Part shown: piece by piece, positions 26,195-38,420 of the stretch | How the letters are laid out: every line of letters starts with the position of its first letter | How positions within the stretch are numbered: the stretch's first letter is position 1 | Assembly: GCA_965212505.1 (NCBI GenBank) | Contig: OZ243123.1 | Location: 372,001-436,000, forward strand | Origin: JAHEKO01 sp965212505 | GTDB lineage: Bacteria; Acidobacteriota; Thermoanaerobaculia; Multivoradales; JAHEKO01 | Length of the DNA: 64,000 nt | Reading direction: 5' to 3' | Notes under the pieces: generated by a model | What the model saw: only the letters and a program-made list of their open reading frames with translations | Databases searched by the model: none | Told to the model about the DNA's origin: nothing | Program-made: the position numbers and the translations under genes

Positions 26195-26547
26195 ATGGAA
26201 CACTATCTACCGATCTTCGTCTTTATCCTGATTGCAATTCTGTTTCTGGCGGCGAGCCTGATCGCGGCGCGGCTCCTGCGCAATGCCGGTATGGGTCGCA
26301 CCAGCCTCGACCCGTACGAATGCGGCAACGAGCCGGAGTCGCTCGCGCTCGACCACCGATTCTCGATTCGCTACTACCTGATCGCGGTGCTCTTCGTGAT
26401 CTTCGACGTCGAGACAATCTTTCTGTTCCCCTGGGCGGTCATGTTCGATCAGTTGGCGCTCTTCGGGTTCATCGAGATGATGATCTTCATCGGCATTCTG
26501 GTCGTCGGCTACATCTACGTATGGAGACGGGGAGCACTCAACTGGGC

Positions 26548-26551
<4 letters not shown>
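26195..26551 (+). CDS. nuoA: NADH-quinone oxidoreductase subunit A
   Basis: A 118-residue membrane subunit of respiratory complex I with three predicted helices. The conserved loop between helices 1 and 2 is present as LDPYECGNEPES, and helix 2 carries FVIFDVETIFLFPW, with the charged residues typical of ND3/NuoA. First gene of an 11-gene operon that follows the usual nuo order but lacks nuoE, nuoF and nuoG. The stop overlaps the nuoB start (ATGA). Confidence 0.97.
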
Positions 26552-27068
<517 letters not shown>

Positions 27069-27072
<4 letters not shown>

Positions 27073-27974
27073 GCGACGATCCGAAGCGGCCGGACGAGAC
27101 CGCCGACGCCCCGGGTAGCGAGGCTCCAAACGAGGAGCCCAAAGCGCCCGAGTCGGTAGACGGCGACGCTCCCGCAGGAGACGAAGCCGCCGCTTCCGCG
27201 GAGGCCGAGGCCCCGGTAGACGCCGAAGCCGAGGCCAAAGCGGAAGCTGAAGCCAAGAAGGAAGCCGAGGCCGAAGCCAAAGCCAAGGCTGAAGCGGCCG
27301 CGAAGGCCAAGGCCGCAAAGGAAGCTGCCGAGGCGGCCAAGCCGCCCTGGGCGAAGCTCCCGGTGGCGCCGGTCGACGAAGATGCGACCGACAACCCGGT
27401 GGTCCAGGCGCTCACGCAGCGCCACGGTGAGGCGATCGAAGGGGCGGTCACCTGCGACGGCGACCTGAAGGTGCGAGTCGCCCGCGCGGCGATCGCCGAG
27501 GTCTGCACGAGCCTCAAGAGCGATCTCGGCTACAAGATGGCCGAAGATCTCTGCGGTGTTCACTACCCGGCCCGTGAAGGTGCCGAGTTCGAGGTGGTCT
27601 ACCACCTTTACAACGTCGACGAGACGCGACGGATTCGCCTGAAAGTGGCTCTCGCCGAGGGCGAGGAAGTGCCGAGCATCACGCCGATCTACGCCGGGAT
27701 GAACTGGCTCGAGCGGGAGGCCTACGACATGTATGGCATCCGCTTCGCGGGTCACCCTGACATGACGCGGATTCTGATGTGGGAAGGCTTCAACGGCTAC
27801 CCGCTGCGCAAGGACTTCCCGATCGAGGGGATCGACACCGGCGCGGCCATCTATCCCGAGTACTACGAAGAGTCGATGGGCCCGGTGACCGGTACCGGTA
27901 CCGGCTGGAAGCCCGCTCCGCCGCCAGAGCCTGCTGAACCGGCAGCCGACTCGAGCGACGAGGGGGACGCATGA
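27069..27974 (+). CDS. nuoC: NADH-quinone oxidoreductase subunit C with long charged N-terminal extension
   Basis: A 301-residue protein. The NuoC (30-kDa subunit) domain covers roughly residues 110-280, with SITPIYAGMNWLEREAYDMYGI and HPDMTRILMWEGF as family signatures. It is preceded by about 95 residues made almost only of Ala, Glu, Lys, Asp and Pro, including a regular AEAEAKAEAEAKKEAEAEAK-like tract that may form a long charged single helix. The C-terminus is also Pro/Glu/Ala-rich. Normal bacterial NuoC is 150-220 residues. The ATG overlaps the nuoB stop by 4 bases and no later in-frame start with a ribosome site was noticed, so the extension looks translated. Confidence 0.93.
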
Positions 27975-29101
27975 CCGAACACGGTTCCGGCGCACACACC
28001 CTCTTCGATCTCAAGGAGATGGAGCTCAACTTCGGGCCCCAGCATCCTTCGACCCACGGCGTTCTGCGGCTCAAGCTGAAGGTCGACGGCGAGCGCATTG
28101 TCGATTGCTATCCGATCATCGGCTACCTGCATCGCGGCACCGAGAAGCTCTTCGAGCTGAACCCCTACTTCCAGAACGTCCCGCATACGGACCGGATGGA
28201 CTACGTTGCCGCGGCGACCAACAATCTGGCCTACGTCGGGGCGGTGGAGAAGCTGTTCGGGTTGGTCGTGCCACCGCGAGCGAACTACATCCGCACGCTC
28301 CTCTGCGAGCTCCAGCGGATCTCGAGCCATCTGCTCTGGCTCGCCACCCACGCGATCGACATCGGGGCCATGACCCCGTTCTTTTACTGCTTCCGAGAGC
28401 GGGAGATCATCCTCGATCTGTTCGAGGAGTACTGCGGCGCCCGGCTGACGCTCAACTGCATGCGACCGGGCGGACAGCCGTTCGACCTGACCGTAGGCTG
28501 GGAGGAGCGTTGCGCCGAGTTCATCGCCGATTTTCCGAGCAAGATCGACGAGTACGAGGGGCTGCTCACCGAGAATCGCATCTGGAAGAAGCGCACGGTC
28601 GGGATCGGAGTTCTCGACCCGGACGTTGCGCTCGACTACGGGATCACCGGTCCGTTGCTGCGGGGTAGCGGCGTCGACTGGGATATCCGCAAGGCGCACC
28701 CGTACGAGGCGTACGGAGAGGTCGAGTTCGACGTGCCGCTCGGTACCAATGGCGACACCTACGACCGCTACATCATCCGCATGGAAGAGATGCGTCAGTG
28801 TTGCCGGATCATCGAGCAGTGCCTCGAAAAGATCCCCGACGGTCCGATCATGGCGCACAAGCCACGCGTCATGAAGGGTCCCAAAGAGGGCGACGCCTAC
28901 TACGCGATCGAGGCGCCCAAGGGCGAGATCGGCTTCTACCTCGTGAGCGACGGTAAGCCGGGTCCCTTCCGGTGCCGGGTGCGGCCTCCGTCCTTCATGA
29001 ATCTTCAGATCGTCCCCGAGCTGGCCAAGGATCACCTCTTGTCCGACCTCGTGGCGATCATTGGAACCACCGACATCGTGCTCGGTGAGGTGGATCGCTG
29101 A
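27971..29101 (+). CDS. nuoD: NADH-quinone oxidoreductase subunit D
   Basis: The 49-kDa subunit, 376 residues, forming the quinone-binding cavity with NuoB. Signatures are LNFGPQHPSTHGVLRL near the N-terminus with the quinone-site His, YLHRGTEKLFE, and the C-terminal DIVLGEVDR. Separate from nuoC, not fused as in Escherichia coli. Arg55, in LHRGTEKL, aligns with the human NDUFS2 arginine that NDUFAF7 methylates; a MidA-family gene lies upstream of the operon. The start overlaps the nuoC stop and the stop shares one base with nuoH. Confidence 0.97.
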   Translation: MTEHGSGAHTLFDLKEMELNFGPQHPSTHGVLRLKLKVDGERIVDCYPIIGYLHRGTEKLFELNPYFQNVPHTDRMDYVAAATNNLAYVGAVEKLFGLVVPPRANYIRTLLCELQRISSHLLWLATHAIDIGAMTPFFYCFREREIILDLFEEYCGARLTLNCMRPGGQPFDLTVGWEERCAEFIADFPSKIDEYEGLLTENRIWKKRTVGIGVLDPDVALDYGITGPLLRGSGVDWDIRKAHPYEAYGEVEFDVPLGTNGDTYDRYIIRMEEMRQCCRIIEQCLEKIPDGPIMAHKPRVMKGPKEGDAYYAIEAPKGEIGFYLVSDGKPGPFRCRVRPPSFMNLQIVPELAKDHLLSDLVAIIGTTDIVLGEVDR

Positions 29102-30183
29102 TGGAGTCGATCGTGCAAAGCCTGATCGACCTGGTCGGCGCAGACCTCTACTACTGGACGGTTTCGCCGGCGATCAAGATCGCGATCCTCCTGTTCGGGG
29201 GCGTCCTCCCGCTGATCACCTACCTGGTGCTTGCCGAGCGCAAGATCCTCGGTTTCCTTCAGGTGCGCGTCGGCCCGAACCGCGTCGGGCCGTGGGGTCT
29301 GCTGCAGCCGATCGCCGACGTCATGAAACTCCTGGTGAAGGAGGACGTGATCCCCAATCGGGCGATCCGCTGGGCGTTTGTCCTGGCGCCCTGCCTGGTG
29401 GTCGGCCCGGCCTTCGTCATCTTTGCGGTGATCCCGTTCGGCCCCCGCGCGGCGGAGGAGGGGGGGCTCAACCTCTTCATCACCGATCTCAACATCGGGG
29501 TGCTCTTTGTCGTGGCGATGGCGACCATCGCGGTCTACGGACTGATCCTCGGCGGCTGGTCCTCGAACTCGAAGTTCTCGCTGCTCGGCGGACTCCGCTC
29601 GGCGGCGCAGATGATCTCGTACGAGGTGCCGCAGGGGTTGGCGATTGTCGCCGTCCTTCTGCTCGCCGGCACCATGTCGATGGTCGGCGTGGTGGAGGCG
29701 CAGAGGAACGCGAGCATCTGGTACGTCTTCCCGCAGCTGGTCGGCTTCTTCATCTACTTCGTCGCCGGTGTCGCCGAGTCGAACCGCAACCCGTTCGACC
29801 TGCCCGAGGCGGAGTCGGAGCTGGTGGCGGGCTACCACACCGAGTACTCGGGCATGCGTTTTGCCCTTTTCTTCCTCGGTGAGTACGCCAACATGATCGT
29901 CATCTCGGCGGTCGCAGTGACGCTCTTCTTCGGCGGCTGGCTACGGCCGTTCCCGAACGTCGAGGCGCTGGCGTTCCTCGACCTGTCGTTCCTGCCGGCA
30001 GGCCTGGTCGGAGTGCTCTGGTTCTCCGCCAAGCTATTCGTCTTCCTCTTTGTCTACATCTGGTTCCGCGGCACGTTCCCGCGCTACCGGTTCGATCAAC
30101 TGATGGATCTCGGGTGGAAGTGGATGATCCCGCTGGCGCTCGTGAACATCTTCTTGACCGCCCTGATCAAGCTGCTCGTCTAG
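29101..30183 (+). CDS. nuoH: NADH-quinone oxidoreductase subunit H
   Basis: A 360-residue membrane subunit (ND1 homologue) that joins the peripheral arm to the membrane arm and contributes to the quinone entry site. Visible signatures are ERKILGFLQVRVGPNRVGPWGLLQP, summarised by VRVGPNRVG near residue 57, and the loop AESNRNPFDLPEAESELVAGYHTEY, with its acidic cluster near residue 225. Eight helices are expected. The ATG shares its first base with the nuoD stop (TGATG). Confidence 0.97.
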   Translation: MESIVQSLIDLVGADLYYWTVSPAIKIAILLFGGVLPLITYLVLAERKILGFLQVRVGPNRVGPWGLLQPIADVMKLLVKEDVIPNRAIRWAFVLAPCLVVGPAFVIFAVIPFGPRAAEEGGLNLFITDLNIGVLFVVAMATIAVYGLILGGWSSNSKFSLLGGLRSAAQMISYEVPQGLAIVAVLLLAGTMSMVGVVEAQRNASIWYVFPQLVGFFIYFVAGVAESNRNPFDLPEAESELVAGYHTEYSGMRFALFFLGEYANMIVISAVAVTLFFGGWLRPFPNVEALAFLDLSFLPAGLVGVLWFSAKLFVFLFVYIWFRGTFPRYRFDQLMDLGWKWMIPLALVNIFLTALIKLLV

Positions 30184-30193
30184 GGATGCTCTG

Positions 30194-30664
30194 ATGAAAC
30201 AGTTCCTCGACAAGATCATGCTGCTCGACCTCTTCGCCGGGCTTGGCATTACGTTCAAGCACCTGTTCAAGAAGAAGGAGACGGTGCAGTACCCCGAAGA
30301 GCGGCGGGAGCCGGCACATCGCTTCCGCGGCATGTTCCGACTCGACGAAGAGCGCTGCATCAAATGCACCCTCTGTGCGCGCGACTGCCCGATCGACATC
30401 ATCTACATCGATTGGCACCAGGAAGTGAATCCGCACACGGAGAAGAAGGAGAAGGTGCTCGATCGGTTCGACATCGACGTGCAGCGCTGCATGTTCTGCG
30501 GCCTCTGCGAGGAGGCGTGCCCGACCGAGCCCAAGTCGATCTGGTTGACCAGTAAGACCTACGAGCTGGCCACCTACGACCGTTGGCAGAATCTCTACGT
30601 CGATATCGACGATCTGCAGGACTGGAAGGTTCGCCCCGACTACACCGACAAGGAGGTCGTGTAG
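30194..30664 (+). CDS. nuoI: NADH-quinone oxidoreductase subunit I
   Basis: A 156-residue ferredoxin-like subunit with two 4Fe-4S clusters (N6a and N6b). The two ligand motifs are CIKCTLCARDCP and CMFCGLCEEACP. An N-terminal amphipathic segment with KHLFKKKETVQYP binds at the membrane surface. It passes electrons towards NuoB. Ten bases separate it from nuoH, and the nuoJ GTG follows four bases after its stop. Confidence 0.97.
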   Translation: MKQFLDKIMLLDLFAGLGITFKHLFKKKETVQYPEERREPAHRFRGMFRLDEERCIKCTLCARDCPIDIIYIDWHQEVNPHTEKKEKVLDRFDIDVQRCMFCGLCEEACPTEPKSIWLTSKTYELATYDRWQNLYVDIDDLQDWKVRPDYTDKEVV

Positions 30665-30667
30665 CCC

Positions 30668-31204
30668 GTGTTCGAGTTCCTAGCAGCGCACGGTGAGGCG
30701 ATCCTGTTCTACATCTTTGCCGCCATGGCGGTGGCCGGCGCCATCACCGTGGTCACCATGCGCAATCCGGTCTACGGGGCCGTCGGTCTCCTGATCTCGT
30801 TCCTGGCGATCGCTGCGCTCTTCCTGCTGCGCCACGCGGAGTTCCTCGCTGTCGTCCAGACCTTCGTCTACGGCGGCGGCATCATGGTTCTCTTCCTCTT
30901 CGTCATCATGCTGGTCAATCTGCACCGGCTGAACGAGGGGTCGATGCTCGGCAACTACTGGCGCTCAGCGCTCGTCGTCTGCCTGCTTCTGGTGGCCGTC
31001 TTCGGCTTCCTCTTCCTGCAGGTCGACCTTGGCGCGGCGTTCGAGAATCCGGAAGTCTTCGCCGACGTAGAGGGCGAGTCGCTCGGTAACTCCGAAGCGG
31101 TCGCCTGGCTCCTCTATCGCGAATACCTACTGCCGTTCGAGATCGCCTCGGTCTTCTTGCTCGTGGCGATGGTCGGAGCGGTGGTTCTGGGAAGAAGGGC
31201 CTGA
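30668..31204 (+). CDS. nuoJ: NADH-quinone oxidoreductase subunit J
   Basis: A 178-residue membrane subunit (ND6 homologue) with five predicted helices. VYGAVGLLISFLAIAALFLL and the third helix VVQTFVYGGGIMVLFLFVIM, with its pi-bulge glycines, are family features. Start is a GTG at 30668. In structures of complex I this helix couples quinone chemistry to proton pumping. Confidence 0.95.
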   Translation: MFEFLAAHGEAILFYIFAAMAVAGAITVVTMRNPVYGAVGLLISFLAIAALFLLRHAEFLAVVQTFVYGGGIMVLFLFVIMLVNLHRLNEGSMLGNYWRSALVVCLLLVAVFGFLFLQVDLGAAFENPEVFADVEGESLGNSEAVAWLLYREYLLPFEIASVFLLVAMVGAVVLGRRA

Positions 31205-31213
31205 GGGATTAGC

Positions 31214-31515
31214 GTGGAAATCACGACCACTCACTACCTGATTCTCTCGGCCGTGCTGTTCGCGATCGGCACGGCGGGCATCTTGACCCGGCGCAACATG
31301 ATCACCGTGTTGATGTCGGTCGAGCTGGTGCTCAACTCGGTCAATCTCAACCTGGTCGCGTTCTCGTACCAGCTCTCGGACCTGACCGGTCAGATCTTCG
31401 CGATCTTCACGATCGCCGTCGCCGCCGGCGAGGCGGCCGTTGGACTCGGGATTCTGATCGCGCTCTTCCGACTCCACGACGACACCCACCTCGACAAGGC
31501 CACGGAGCTCAGCGG

Positions 31516-31519
<4 letters not shown>
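31214..31519 (+). CDS. nuoK: NADH-quinone oxidoreductase subunit K
   Basis: A 101-residue three-helix membrane subunit (ND4L homologue). It has LFAIGTAGILTRRNMITVLMSVELVLNSVNLNL in the usual place, where two buried glutamates serve proton transfer: Glu in VELVLNS and Glu in AAGEAAVGLGI. GTG start at 31214; the stop overlaps the nuoL ATG. Confidence 0.96.
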
Positions 31520-33546
<2,027 letters not shown>

Positions 33547-33556
33547 GAGAGTCGTC

Positions 33557-35149
<1,593 letters not shown>

Positions 35150-35163
35150 GAGCTCGGTAGACG

Positions 35164-36615
35164 ATGATCAATCCCCAAGAGTTCTGGCTCCTTGCGCCGG
35201 AGATCTTCCTGGCGGTCGCGGCGATGCTGCTGCTGGTCGCCGGGTCGGTCGGGCGCGGAGTGCGCAACCGTCCGGCGGCGGGCGTCGCCCTGCTGTCGCT
35301 GGCCGTGACAGCGATCCTGGTGTTGTGGGCTCAGGGCAAAGGGGGAGGGCCGGACGCGTTCCTCGGGGGGATGTTCATCCTCGACCCGTATTCGGTCTTC
35401 ATGAAGCTGCTCCTCCTGGTGGCGACCGCGCTGACGGCGGCGATCTCGGGGCGTTTCCTCGAGGAGGCGGGCTACCGCCCGGGGGAGTACTACTCGCTGA
35501 TCCTGTTCGCGACCACCGGCATGCTGTTCATGGTGAGCGGCTACAGCCTGATTTCGATCTGGATCGCGCTCGAGCTGATGGCTCTGTCGAGCTACATTCT
35601 CGCGGGCTACTTCAAACGCGAGAAGAAGTCGAACGAGGCGGCGCTCAAGTACTTCATTCTCGGCGCACTCTCTAGCGGCATCATGCTGTACGGCATGTCG
35701 CTGCTCTACGGCGCGACCGGCTCGGTGCTGCTGGGCGAGATCTCCGAGAGCATCGCCGCTGCCGGAGAGCCGACAGTCCTCGTGAGTCTCGGCTGGTTGC
35801 TCTTGGCCATCGGTCTCTTTTTTAAGGTTGCGGCTGCGCCGTTCCACGTCTGGACCCCGGACGTCTACGTCGGTGCGCCGACGCCGATCACCGCCTACCT
35901 CGCGTCGGCCTCGAAGATCGCGTCGTTCGCGATCCTGATCCGCATCTTCTACGAGGCGCTGCCGGCCATTCAGGCCGACTGGCAGCTGATCACGGCGGTT
36001 GTCGCCTGCCTGTCGATGATCTGGGGCAACCTGGCGGCGCTCACCCAGTCGAACGTCAAGCGGATGCTCGCCTACAGCTCGATCGGCCACGCCGGCTACG
36101 TCCTCATCGGCGTCCTCTGCGCGAGCGAGGCCGGCCTCTGGGCGGTTCTCTTCTACCTACTCGCCTACAGCTTCATCACCCTCGGCGCCTTCGGTACCGT
36201 GATCGTGATCGAGAAGCGTGAGTACGCGGGAGAGACCTACTCCGACTATGCGGGGCTCGCACGACGGGCTCCCTTCCTTGCGGCGGCAATGCTGGTCTTC
36301 ATGGTCGCCCTCACCGGGCTGCCGCCGACCGGCGGATTCTTCGGCAAGTTCTACCTCTTTGCCGCAGCGGTCGAGGCCGGGTGGATCTGGGTCGCGATCG
36401 TTGGTGTGCTGACCAGCGCGATCTCGCTGTTCTTCTACTTCGGCATCGTCGTTCAGATGTACCTGAAACCGAGCGACGACACGACGCCGAAGCCGATCAT
36501 GGCCACCGGACTGGTCGCCACGATCGCCGTCTGCGCCTTGATCACGGTACTTCTGGGACTTCTGCCCGGGCCGATGGTCGACTTCGCGAAGTCGAGTCTG
36601 CTGCCGCTGCCGTAG
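35164..36615 (+). CDS. nuoN: NADH-quinone oxidoreductase subunit N
   Basis: A 483-residue antiporter-like subunit (ND2 homologue), last gene of the operon. It shows SIWIALELMALSSYILAGY with the conserved Glu, APFHVWTPDVYVGAPTPITAYLA, marked by VWTPDVYVGAPTP near residue 235, and RMLAYSSIGHAGYVL. It makes the third proton channel. After the stop lies a GC-rich imperfect hairpin without a T-run, so termination may not be intrinsic. No nuoE, nuoF or nuoG follows. Confidence 0.96.
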   Translation: MINPQEFWLLAPEIFLAVAAMLLLVAGSVGRGVRNRPAAGVALLSLAVTAILVLWAQGKGGGPDAFLGGMFILDPYSVFMKLLLLVATALTAAISGRFLEEAGYRPGEYYSLILFATTGMLFMVSGYSLISIWIALELMALSSYILAGYFKREKKSNEAALKYFILGALSSGIMLYGMSLLYGATGSVLLGEISESIAAAGEPTVLVSLGWLLLAIGLFFKVAAAPFHVWTPDVYVGAPTPITAYLASASKIASFAILIRIFYEALPAIQADWQLITAVVACLSMIWGNLAALTQSNVKRMLAYSSIGHAGYVLIGVLCASEAGLWAVLFYLLAYSFITLGAFGTVIVIEKREYAGETYSDYAGLARRAPFLAAAMLVFMVALTGLPPTGGFFGKFYLFAAAVEAGWIWVAIVGVLTSAISLFFYFGIVVQMYLKPSDDTTPKPIMATGLVATIAVCALITVLLGLLPGPMVDFAKSSLLPLP

Positions 36616-36720
36616 CGATCCGAGATTCCCGAGGCGCGGCGATCGCGGTCGGCAACCGCTCTCGCCGCCCGGTCGAGCTCGTTCGGTGTAGTGTTGCCCC
36701 ACTTGGTGCCACTCACGACC

Positions 36721-36747
36721 GGGAACCGTGTCTATCTGGCGGTGGTC
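36721..36747 (+). promoter_or_regulatory. candidate ECF-type promoter of the sigma gene
   Basis: GGGAAC is followed after 18 bases by GTC. This resembles the GGAAT-N18-GTT promoters recognised by SigR-type factors and could allow autoregulation. A second, weaker candidate (GGAAA-N19-GTT, 37501-37527) precedes the anti-sigma gene. A -24/-12-like TGGCATG-N5-TGC also lies at 36818-36832. The rest of the 36616-36862 gap shows nothing else. Confidence 0.35.
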
Positions 36748-36862
36748 TGTACTACCAGATGAGCGCGCTCCACCAGCACGACGAGAGCCGTTGTGATGGC
36801 TCATGCGTTGAAATCTCTGGCATGTTCTGTGCGTATACCAGGTGCTGACGAGGAATCGAAAA

Positions 36863-37492
36863 ATGAACACGGCGAGTCAGGAACAAGCGCGGGGCTGGGA
36901 CTTCGAAGCGGCGGCAATGCCGTTCGTGGACAGCCTCTACAACACCGCGTTCCGGATGACGCGCAACGCGGAAGACGCCGAGGACCTCGTTCAGGAGGCC
37001 TATTTCAAGGCCTACAAGTACTACGACAAGTTCCAGGAAGGGACCAACTTCCGCGCCTGGCTGTTCAAGATCCTCAAGAACACGTTCATCAACAGCTACC
37101 GGAAGAAGCAGTCCATTCCTCCGCAGAGCGACTTTGCGGACATCGAGGAGTCGTTCGAGAGCCAGCTGAGCGATCAGGTGGGGCGCAAGATCAAGAGCCC
37201 CGAGCAGGAGCTTCTCGAGAACGTCCTCGACGAGGACGTCCAGCGCGCAGTAGATCAGCTACCGGTCGACTATCGGATGGCGGTGGTTCTCGCGGATCTC
37301 GAGGGCTTTTCCTACAAAGAGATCGCCGAGATTCTGGACGTTCCGGTCGGTACCGTGATGAGTCGCCTCTATCGCGGTCGGAAGCTGATGGAAGAGGCGA
37401 TGCTGGAGTACGCGCAGGAGCACGGGTACCTGCGCTCCGGTGAGCCCAACAAAATGCGCAGCAAGCGCCGCCAAGCGTCCTCGGACGCCTGA
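36863..37492 (+). CDS. ECF sigma factor of the SigR/SigH type
   Basis: A 209-residue group IV sigma factor. FVDSLYNTAFRMTRNAEDAEDLVQEAY begins region 2, and WLFKILKNTFINSYRKKQ is strikingly like actinobacterial SigR/SigH. Region 4 has VVLADLEGFSYKEIAEIL and VPVGTVMSRLYRGRK. SigR-type factors control thiol-oxidative stress genes. The ATG at 36863 is preferred over the GTG at 36842: it has GAGGA 8 bases upstream and matches the family start. The ZAS anti-sigma gene follows after 91 bases, as in the sigR-rsrA pair. Confidence 0.92.
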   Translation: MNTASQEQARGWDFEAAAMPFVDSLYNTAFRMTRNAEDAEDLVQEAYFKAYKYYDKFQEGTNFRAWLFKILKNTFINSYRKKQSIPPQSDFADIEESFESQLSDQVGRKIKSPEQELLENVLDEDVQRAVDQLPVDYRMAVVLADLEGFSYKEIAEILDVPVGTVMSRLYRGRKLMEEAMLEYAQEHGYLRSGEPNKMRSKRRQASSDA

Positions 37493-37583
37493 GGTCTGTC
37501 GGAAATAACCCGACGGGCGGTACGGTTACACAGAGAGAATCAGTGTGAGTGGAGTGCGCGTTTAGAACGTCGGCTGGAATCTC

Positions 37584-37826
37584 GTGGGAATTGACTGTCG
37601 CAAGGTCCGAGAGGTCCTCTTCCTCTATACCGACAACGAGATGGAGGAAGAGCTCCTCATCTCGTTCAAAGAGCATATGGACCACTGTCCGGGCTGCGCA
37701 AAACGCATCACTCGCACCGAGCGAATGCTGCTGATCGTGCGCAAGCGCTGCGCCCGTCGTTCGGCCCCCGCGCGACTTCGCGAACGCATTCTCACCAGCT
37801 CTCCGCACCGCCGCGACGTGCGCTGA
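37584..37826 (+). CDS. RsrA-like zinc-binding (ZAS) anti-sigma factor
   Basis: An 80-residue soluble protein with the full ZAS motif: Cys5, His31, Cys35 and Cys38 (C-x25-H-x3-C-x2-C), as in the redox switch RsrA. There is no transmembrane segment, so it senses a cytosolic signal, probably thiol oxidation releasing zinc and the sigma factor. Start is a GTG at 37584. It follows the SigR-like gene and precedes a thioredoxin-fold gene by 32 bases. Binding to the linked sigma factor is inference from family and position. Confidence 0.88.
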   Translation: MGIDCRKVREVLFLYTDNEMEEELLISFKEHMDHCPGCAKRITRTERMLLIVRKRCARRSAPARLRERILTSSPHRRDVR

Positions 37827-37858
37827 GCACGGCTCTTGCAGGCTCTTCGACCAGAGCC

Positions 37859-38347
37859 ATGACGAAGACTCGCGAACAGAACCGGACGCACCTTCTCTCG
37901 CGCAGAGCCGGAGCCCCTGTGTTGTTCTTGGCTTTGTTTCTCGCGGCGACGCTCTCGCACGCTTCGGCGGAGGGGTTGGTCGGCCTCGAGGGCGGCGAGC
38001 CGCCACAGGCCGAGCTGAACGAGGGGGACACGATCATCGTCGTCTGGGCCTCCTGGTCGCCGCGCTCCCGCAACATTGGTGAGCGCGTGGCCGCGATCGA
38101 GGAGCGTTGGGGCGAGCGCGCACGCGTTGTGACCGTGAACTTCCAGGAGAAGCCCGAGACCGCGCGGGCGTTCGCACGCAAGCAGGAGCTCGCTACACCG
38201 GTCTACCTCGATCGGAATGCGGTCTTCGCCAAGCGGCACGCCGTGACGTCGTTGCCGTTCCTCCTGGTACTGAGTACCGGAGAGGCCGCTTTTGCGGGCA
38301 AGCTGCCCGCCGATGCGGACGCGGTGATCGAACGTGCCTTGAAGTGA
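37859..38347 (+). CDS. exported thioredoxin-fold protein lacking the CxxC motif
   Basis: A 162-residue protein with an N-terminal signal or membrane anchor (about 19-37) and a thioredoxin-like domain: IIVVWASWSPRSRNIGERV is where WCxxC would be, and SLPFLLVLSTG carries the cis-Pro. Both active-site cysteines are replaced (SPRS), and the mature part has no other Cys, so disulfide chemistry is ruled out. It could be a chaperone or binding protein. Its place after a SigR/RsrA-like pair suggests it belongs to that regulon. Confidence 0.82.
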   Translation: MTKTREQNRTHLLSRRAGAPVLFLALFLAATLSHASAEGLVGLEGGEPPQAELNEGDTIIVVWASWSPRSRNIGERVAAIEERWGERARVVTVNFQEKPETARAFARKQELATPVYLDRNAVFAKRHAVTSLPFLLVLSTGEAAFAGKLPADADAVIERALK

Positions 38348-38420
38348 CCTAAATAGGCGCTGTGCTAGCATTTTTCCGCCTTCAACCGGTCTCCTGGCGA
38401 ACATCGATGAGAGGAAACGC

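Noticed and set aside
35818..35823. Run of six T in nuoN as a programmed frameshift site
   Set aside because: The normal frame codes for Phe-Phe-Lys and continues to the conserved C-terminus; neither alternative frame gives a product.
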